Shown: positions 57,924-64,000 of the stretch, piece after piece
How positions within the stretch are numbered: the stretch's first letter is position 1
How the letters are laid out: each line of letters opens with the position of its first letter
DNA from: Thermoflexales bacterium
GTDB taxonomy: Bacteria > Chloroflexota > Anaerolineae > J036 > Brachytrichaceae
Length of the DNA: 64,000 nucleotides
Assembly: GCA_025056965.1 (NCBI GenBank)
Contig: JANWVF010000036.1
Location: 1 to 64,000 of the forward strand
Direction of reading: 5' to 3'
Notes under the pieces: model-generated
Seen by the model: only the letters and a program-made list of their open reading frames with translations
What the model was told of the DNA's origin: nothing
Database searches by the model: none
Translations under genes and position numbers: made by a program

Positions 57924-58643
57924 TCAATGCCCGGCTTCGCCCAAATATGCGGCTTTCACCTTCGGATCGTCCAGCAGGCTCTTTCCTTGGCCGGAGAGCG
58001 TGATCCGACCGGTCTCCAACACATAGCCGCGATGAGCGACGCTCAGCGCCAGGCGCGCGTTCTGCTCGACCAGCAAGATGGTGGTGCCTTGCTGATTGAT
58101 CTCCCGGATGATGTCAAAGATCTGATCCACCAGCACCGGCGCCAGGCCCATTGAAGGCTCGTCCAACAACAGCACGCGCGGACGACCCATCAGCGCCCGG
58201 CCGATAGCCAGCATTTGCTGCTCACCGCCGGAAAGCGTGCCCCCGCGCTGATTGATGCGCTCGCGCAGGCGCGGGAAGAGCGCGAATACGCGCTCCATGT
58301 CGCGCCGAATGCCGTCCGCATCGCGGCGCTGATACGCGCCCATCTCTAGGTTCTCACGCACCGTCAGTCGAGGGAAGATGCGCCGACCTTCCGGGGACTG
58401 AAGCACGCCTCGGGCGACGATCTCATGCGGCGGCAGGTGGTCAATGCGCTGTCCCTCTAGGAGAATCTCGCCGTGGCGTGGCGTCAGCAGTCCGGAGATC
58501 GTCCGCAGCGTCGTGCTTTTGCCGGCGCCGTTTGACCCGATCAAGGTGACGATCTCGCCCTTCTCAACCACAAGCGAGATCCCTTTCAAGGCGTGGATGT
58601 TGCCGTAGTATGTGTGGACGTCTTTCAGCTCGAGGAGTGTCAT
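57924..58643 (-). CDS. livF: Branched-chain amino-acid-type ABC ATPase (LivF), second copy
   Basis: GSNGAGKSTTLRTISG, LSGGEQQMLAIGRALMGRPRVLLLDEPSMGLAP. Confidence 0.95.
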   Translation of the reverse strand: MTLLELKDVHTYYGNIHALKGISLVVEKGEIVTLIGSNGAGKSTTLRTISGLLTPRHGEILLEGQRIDHLPPHEIVARGVLQSPEGRRIFPRLTVRENLEMGAYQRRDADGIRRDMERVFALFPRLRERINQRGGTLSGGEQQMLAIGRALMGRPRVLLLDEPSMGLAPVLVDQIFDIIREINQQGTTILLVEQNARLALSVAHRGYVLETGRITLSGQGKSLLDDPKVKAAYLGEAGH

Positions 58644-58670
58644 GCTGCGCTCGATGCCCTCCTGTGCGCG

Positions 58671-59447
58671 TTAATCGGCGACCGTCGCGCCGCGTCCTAG
58701 ATACGCCTCCACCACCCGCGCGTTGGCGCGGATCTCCTCCGGTTTGCCCTCGGCGATCTTCTCGCCGTAGTCCAACACGGAGATGCGCTCGGAGATGGTC
58801 ATGACCACGCGCATGTCGTGTTCGATCAGGATCACCGTCAGCCCTAATTCGTCACGCAGGCGGCGGATCAATTGTGTGGCTTCGAGCGTTTCCTGCGGGT
58901 TCATGCCGGCGGTCGGCTCGTCCAACAAGACGAGCTTCGGTTCGGTAGCCAAGGCGCGTGCGATCTCCAGCCGACGCTGGTCCCCGTAGGGGAGGTTCTT
59001 GGCTAACTCGTCATAGCGCCCCTCAAGGCCGACGAACTTCAACAACTCGCGGGCGCGGGCGCGAGCACGCAGCTCTTCGGTGCGCACGCTCGGGCTTTGG
59101 GCGATGATCTGCCACATCTTCGCGCCCAGGCGCGCGTGCATTCCCACCAGCACGTTCTCAATGACGGTCATATTGTTGAACAGCCGGATGTTCTGGAAAG
59201 TGCGCGCAATGCCCTGCGCGGTGATCTGGTCAGGGCGTTGGCCGGCAATGGATACACCGTCGAAGATGATGCTGCCGTGGTCGGGCTTATAGATGCCGGT
59301 AAGCACGTTGAAGAACGTGGTCTTGCCAGCGCCGTTCGGACCGATCACGCTGACGATGCTGCCGCGCTCCACGGTGAGCGACACGTTGTTCACGGCGATC
59401 AGGCCGCCGAAGGACTTGGTGACGTTGATAGCTTCAAGTAGCGCCAT
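58671..59447 (-). CDS. livG: Branched-chain amino-acid-type ABC ATPase (LivG), second copy
   Basis: [37 protein letters not shown]. Confidence 0.95.
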   Translation of the reverse strand: MALLEAINVTKSFGGLIAVNNVSLTVERGSIVSVIGPNGAGKTTFFNVLTGIYKPDHGSIIFDGVSIAGQRPDQITAQGIARTFQNIRLFNNMTVIENVLVGMHARLGAKMWQIIAQSPSVRTEELRARARARELLKFVGLEGRYDELAKNLPYGDQRRLEIARALATEPKLVLLDEPTAGMNPQETLEATQLIRRLRDELGLTVILIEHDMRVVMTISERISVLDYGEKIAEGKPEEIRANARVVEAYLGRGATVAD

Positions 59448-59609
59448 GATGGGCCTTTATAGCTTTACCTCGGCCGGCCGGGCCGCGCGCCAGGCTCTCT
59501 TTGCCTCGGTTGCACACGCCTGCCTCTAGGCGTCACCTATGCTTAGGCTCATCGCGAGCCTGGCTGGTCTCGGAAGATTAGGCAACCTGCAAACCGGTCG
59601 GGCAGCTTG

Positions 59610-59638
59610 ACGATAATCGAGTAAGCATCCCCTGTCAA
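59610..59638 (-). promoter_or_regulatory. Sigma70-like promoter upstream of second livG
   Basis: Reverse strand TTGACA(59638..59633)-17 bp-TATCGT(59615..59610). Confidence 0.5.
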
Positions 59639-59852
59639 GCGCATCAGTCAGCTGGCCTGCTGAGGTTCGGACAGGTGAAAAGCGGGGAGATCACCAGCTC
59701 GGTGACGGTTTCACCTCCATGCCGGCGAGCTATCCTGAAAGCGGCTATGATCGCCCTTCAGACCATCACTCGCAGCTCTGTCCCAACCTCAGATCCGAAC
59801 CTCGGTTCCCTTGGCCGAGCGATGCCCAGCTTTCACATCGAGGTGCGGCCTA

Positions 59853-61118
59853 CTACAGCGCGCACATCAGGAGCGGGATCTCCATCTCTTCGCGGGTCAA
59901 TCCGCCGTGGTGGCCGTAGTAGCGGTTCTCGAACCGATCGCGCTCGTAGTAATAGACCGACTCGCCCTTGAAGGGCAACACGACGAGGTTGCCGACGCGC
60001 TCCAAGAAGCGCGCCGACGGCGACGCGCCGAAAAACCCCTCGCCGATCAGCGCCTCGGTCTTGGTGACGATAGCCTTGCCTTGCAAATGCGCACCGATGA
60101 CGGCTTCGGCCTCGTCCAGCCGCCCTGGCCTGACGTGCAGGAAGAAATCGCGCGGCGAGCCGGCCGGAATGAGCGGCTCGCCTCGGCGATTGGTCGCCAG
60201 ATAGTCCTGGAGGCGCGGCAAAGACTGGTTCAAGTAGATCGTGGTCTTGGGATTGATCTCGACCATGCCGTGGTCAGCCGTGAGGATGAGCAGCACGCGG
60301 TCGCCGCGTAGGCGGTTGAGAAAGGAGCGCTCCACCGCGACGCAGAACTGATCGAGCTCGGCCTCGATGTGCTCCGAGACCGGGCCGTATTCGTGGCCGA
60401 TGCTGTCTATGGCGCTGTAATACATCAGGAAGTAGGTCGGTCCGTCGCGCCGCTCGACGGCGCGGCGCAGGTTGACCAGCGCTTCAGGCAGCGTCTTGTA
60501 GGACAACGATCTGGCGCTCTCGTTGAGCGCGCGGGTCGGCACGGCATCGGCGAACTCACGAGGGTGGAAGAGAACCGACTTCACGCCGGCGCGGCTCAGG
60601 CGCTGATATACCGTGTCCGAGGGGAAGACGTCGGCAGGCTTAAGCCCGGCGTTAGCCAGCGTGTCACGGGCCTTCTCCCCTGCGAAGGAGAACAGCAGCG
60701 GCGCGACCATGCGATCCACTTCCGGTTGGTACTGAAACCACTCGTAGACGCCGCTCTGTGCCGGCGGCAGGCCGGTGTGGATGCATGTGACGTGGGCTGC
60801 CGTCGTAGACGGGAACTGTGCGGTGAGCTTGGAGACGACGCCCTGACGGACGAAGTGCTGCAGCAGCGGATAGCGGTCGGCGATCTGCTCGAAGTAGCGC
60901 CAGCCGAACCCATCCACGAAGAACAGCACCACGGCCTCGTAGCGGCGCGGCAAGTCGCCGAAGACATCATCCGGCAAGCGCGGCGCACCGTCGCCGGTCA
61001 GCGCGTGGCAAATCGTCCCCGGCAGGTTCGCGAAGCAGTATGAGTCGTAGAGCGGCCGGACGAAGACATCGCGCCAGCCGGCAGCATCCACGGCGCGGAT
61101 GGAGGCGTTGTTCAACAT
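59853..61118 (-). CDS. Alkaline phosphatase/nucleotide pyrophosphatase superfamily protein
   Basis: VLFFVDGFGWRYFEQIADRYPLLQHFVRQG, TAAHVTCIHTGLPPAQSGVYEW, LILTADHGMVEIN. Confidence 0.9.
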   Translation of the reverse strand: MLNNASIRAVDAAGWRDVFVRPLYDSYCFANLPGTICHALTGDGAPRLPDDVFGDLPRRYEAVVLFFVDGFGWRYFEQIADRYPLLQHFVRQGVVSKLTAQFPSTTAAHVTCIHTGLPPAQSGVYEWFQYQPEVDRMVAPLLFSFAGEKARDTLANAGLKPADVFPSDTVYQRLSRAGVKSVLFHPREFADAVPTRALNESARSLSYKTLPEALVNLRRAVERRDGPTYFLMYYSAIDSIGHEYGPVSEHIEAELDQFCVAVERSFLNRLRGDRVLLILTADHGMVEINPKTTIYLNQSLPRLQDYLATNRRGEPLIPAGSPRDFFLHVRPGRLDEAEAVIGAHLQGKAIVTKTEALIGEGFFGASPSARFLERVGNLVVLPFKGESVYYYERDRFENRYYGHHGGLTREEMEIPLLMCAL

Positions 61119-61444
61119 ACTGGGTAAGAGTATCGCAGTTCCGACGAACCGAGGTCGGCTTCCTGTGGCGTCTAGCCCAAACGTTCACGCCGCGGGCGAC
61201 TCTCGTGCGTCTCCCGTAGCATGATAGACGCATTAAAATATCGGCGCTCATGAGGCTGATCGCGTGTATCCGCCGCGACACGGCTGCCGGCGACAAGCAA
61301 ATCGTCTCTTCCCGCTCGCCTTGAACTTGCTTCGCAACGTGGACGCCGCATGCTTGGGGCTGCACGGCGGCGGTTTTGTCCCCTTAGCCCTGCCCTTTCT
61401 CGACAAGTCCAAGATTTAGAGAATCATCCTGAGGAAGAACTGTC

Positions 61445-64000
61445 ATGCAAGCGAGCAAGAATTCGTTCGGCGCATTAGCCGAATTCGACACCGGAAATGG
61501 CAAGGCTCACTACTACAGCCTAGAAGCACTAGAGCGGCAGGGCATCGGCGCGATCAGCCGACTGCCCTTTTCGATCAAGATCATGCTAGAGCAGGCGCTG
61601 CGGCAGTGCGACGGCTTCGCGATCACCGAGTCCGATGTCGTCCGACTGGCGCAGTGGAACGCGACGGACGTCAAGCCCGATGAGTTGCCGTTCAAACCGG
61701 CGCGCGTCATCCTCCAAGACTACAGCGGCATCCCGTGCCTGGTGGATTTGGCTGCGATGCGCAGCGCCGTGGCACGCATGGGAGGTGACCCGAAGAAGAT
61801 CAACCCGGTTGTGCCGGTGGATATGGTGATTGACCATTCAGTGCAGGTGGATTACTTCGGGCGACCCGATGCGCTGCAGCTCAACATCGCCAAAGAGTTC
61901 GAGCGAAACATCGAGCGCTATCAGTTCTCGCGCTGGGGGCAGAACGCCTTCAAGAACTTTAGCGTCGTGCCGCCCGGCAGCGGCATCGTCCACCAGGTCA
62001 ACCTGGAATATTTAGCCCGCGTGGTGTGGCTGAAGGATGGCCTGGCCTTCCCCGACACCCTGGTCGGCACCGACAGCCATACTACGATGATCAACGGCCT
62101 AGGCGTGGTGGGCTGGGGCGTGGGCGGCATCGAGGCGGAGGCGGTCATGCTGGGCCAGCCGCTCTACATCGTCATGCCGGAGGTGATCGGCTTCAAGCTC
62201 TACGGCGCGCTGCGCGAGGGCGTGACGGCCACCGACCTGACGTTGACGGTAGTGCAGATGTTGCGCAAGAAGGGCGTAGTGGAGAAGTTCGTCGAGTTTT
62301 ACGGCGCCGGACTGAGCAACATCACCTTGGCCGACCGCGCCACGATCGCCAACATGGCGCCCGAATACGGCGCGACGATGGGCTACTTCCCAATTGACGC
62401 CGAGAGCGTGAACTACCTACGCCGCACAGGCCGGAGCGAGGCGCTCTGCCAGCTCGTCGAGCGTTACGCAAAAATACAGGGCCTCTTCCGCACCGATGAC
62501 ACCCCCGATCCGATCTTCACCGACACGCTTGAACTCGACCTCGGCTCGGTCGAGCCAAGCTTGGCCGGCCCCAAGCGCCCGCAGGATCGCGTGCCGCTGA
62601 ATAAGATGAAGGAAGCGTTTCGCGCCGCGCTTACCGCGCCGACGAAGGATCGCGGCTTCGGCCTGAAGGAGGACGACTTGGCGCGCTCGGCGAAGGTGCG
62701 CTACAACGGCCATGAGGATACGCTGCGACATGGAGCCGTGGTCATCGCCGCGATCACCTCGTGCACCAACACCAGCAACCCGAGCGTGATGCTGGGCGCG
62801 GGTCTGCTGGCCAAGAAGGCGGTGGCGAAGGGGCTGCGCGTGCCGAAATACGTCAAGACGTCGCTGGCGCCGGGGTCGAAAGTCGTGACCGATTACCTGG
62901 CTGATGCCGGCGTGTTGGATGCTCTGGAGGCGCTCGGCTTTCACGTGGTGGGCTATGGTTGCACCACGTGCATCGGCAACAGCGGTCCGCTGCCACAGGC
63001 AGTGGCCGACGCCGTGCAAAGCCAAAACTTGGTCACCGCTGCCGTGCTGAGCGGCAACCGCAACTTTGAGGGGCGCATCAATCCCTTCGTGAGGGCTAAC
63101 TATCTGGCGTCGCCGCCGCTGGTCGTGGCCTACGCCATCGCCGGCACGACCGACATTGACCTAACCCGTGAGCCGCTGGGCATCGGCAGCGACGGCCAGC
63201 CGGTTTACCTGCGCGACATCTGGCCCTCGCAGCAGGAGATCCAGGAGGCGATCGAGAAATCGGTGCGGCCGGAGCTGTTCCAAAAGCAGTATGCCGTGGT
63301 GACGCAGGGAAGCGAACAATGGCAAGCCATCACGGGCGTCGAGGGCGATTTGTATCCCTGGGACGAGAACAGCACCTACATTCAAGAGCCACCGTATTTC
63401 GAGAACTTCACGTTGACCCCGCCGCCGATCCAACCCATCGTCAACGCGCGCATGCTGGGCCTGTTCGGCGACTCCATCACCACCGACCACATCTCGCCGG
63501 CCGGCGACATCGCCTTGAACTCGCCGGCCGGCCGCTACCTGATCGAGCGCGGCGTGAAGAAGGAGGACTTTAACCAGTACGGCACGCGGCGCGGCAACGA
63601 CCGCATCATGACGCGCGGCACGTTCGCCAACATTCGCCTGAAGAATCTGCTCGTCCCGGGTGTCGAAGGCGGCGTGACCAAGCACTTCCCCGATGGCGAA
63701 GTGATGGACATCTACGACGCGGCGATGAAATACAAGCAGGAAGGTGTGCCGCTGATCGTGATCGCCGGCAAGGAATACGGCACCGGCTCCTCGCGCGACT
63801 GGGCGGCGAAGGGCAGCTTGCTGCTGGGCATCCGCGCGGTGATCGCCGAGAGCTTTGAGCGTATTCACCGCAGCAACTTGGTCGGCATGGGCGTATTGCC
63901 GCTTCAGTTCGTCGAAGGGCAGAACGCCGAGACGCTGGGCATCACCGGCCGAGAGACGTTCACGATCGAAATCGGCGACGACACACTGCGCGAGCCGCGC
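61445..64000 (+). CDS. acnA: Aconitate hydratase (AcnA/IRP-type), C-terminus beyond right edge
   Basis: [80 protein letters not shown]; open reading frame to position 64000, so missing from ORF track. Confidence 0.96.
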   Translation, partial: MQASKNSFGALAEFDTGNGKAHYYSLEALERQGIGAISRLPFSIKIMLEQALRQCDGFAITESDVVRLAQWNATDVKPDELPFKPARVILQDYSGIPCLVDLAAMRSAVARMGGDPKKINPVVPVDMVIDHSVQVDYFGRPDALQLNIAKEFERNIERYQFSRWGQNAFKNFSVVPPGSGIVHQVNLEYLARVVWLKDGLAFPDTLVGTDSHTTMINGLGVVGWGVGGIEAEAVMLGQPLYIVMPEVIGFKLYGALREGVTATDLTLTVVQMLRKKGVVEKFVEFYGAGLSNITLADRATIANMAPEYGATMGYFPIDAESVNYLRRTGRSEALCQLVERYAKIQGLFRTDDTPDPIFTDTLELDLGSVEPSLAGPKRPQDRVPLNKMKEAFRAALTAPTKDRGFGLKEDDLARSAKVRYNGHEDTLRHGAVVIAAITSCTNTSNPSVMLGAGLLAKKAVAKGLRVPKYVKTSLAPGSKVVTDYLADAGVLDALEALGFHVVGYGCTTCIGNSGPLPQAVADAVQSQNLVTAAVLSGNRNFEGRINPFVRANYLASPPLVVAYAIAGTTDIDLTREPLGIGSDGQPVYLRDIWPSQQEIQEAIEKSVRPELFQKQYAVVTQGSEQWQAITGVEGDLYPWDENSTYIQEPPYFENFTLTPPPIQPIVNARMLGLFGDSITTDHISPAGDIALNSPAGRYLIERGVKKEDFNQYGTRRGNDRIMTRGTFANIRLKNLLVPGVEGGVTKHFPDGEVMDIYDAAMKYKQEGVPLIVIAGKEYGTGSSRDWAAKGSLLLGIRAVIAESFERIHRSNLVGMGVLPLQFVEGQNAETLGITGRETFTIEIGDDTLREPR

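Noticed and set aside
1-64000. CRISPR arrays, IS elements, prophage or defence islands
   Set aside because: No regularly spaced repeats, transposase, integrase or phage structural genes were found; gene content is housekeeping, transport and regulation.

Overview
A 64-kb GC-rich bacterial chromosomal segment, almost entirely coding, on both strands. Gene content suggests Chloroflexota/Anaerolineae (inference from tandem Liv/sugar ABC operons, class II HMG-CoA reductase, NurA, and an NBR1-like Ig lipoprotein; not proven). There is no rRNA, CRISPR array, IS element or prophage that I can support. Housekeeping anchors are phoU, moeA, hom, RNase J, der, xseB, recA, purA, nudC, tpx, kynU, uvrA, secG and acnA (truncated at the right edge), plus two branched-chain amino-acid-type ABC loci, a sugar ABC operon and two MoxR/DUF58 loci. 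Two tRNAs are visible: tRNA-Arg(CCG) on the minus strand and a selenocysteine tRNA(UCA) at 17366-17459. The most interesting signals lie in regions the ORF track does not explain. (1) The ~290-nt leader of the livK-type operon at 33551-33840 has a TTGACA-17-TAATAT promoter, a Shine-Dalgarno, a 40-aa Cys-rich leader ORF (..MCCRHIEEACLCIARAG..) and four stem-loops/palindromes. It is divergent from a cystathionine beta-synthase gene and is followed by an operon containing a MtaA/UroD-like methyltransferase. It looks like an undescribed cysteine-responsive attenuator. (2) Two back-to-back arrays of 11-bp Pho-box-like repeats, each 8 bp from a -10 hexamer, lie between phoU and a small unknown ORF. 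(3) A LexA/SOS box lies at the start of the recA transcript. (4) An upstream-ORF cascade precedes RNase J. (5) Intergenic hairpins follow the solute-binding-protein gene in two separate ABC operons.
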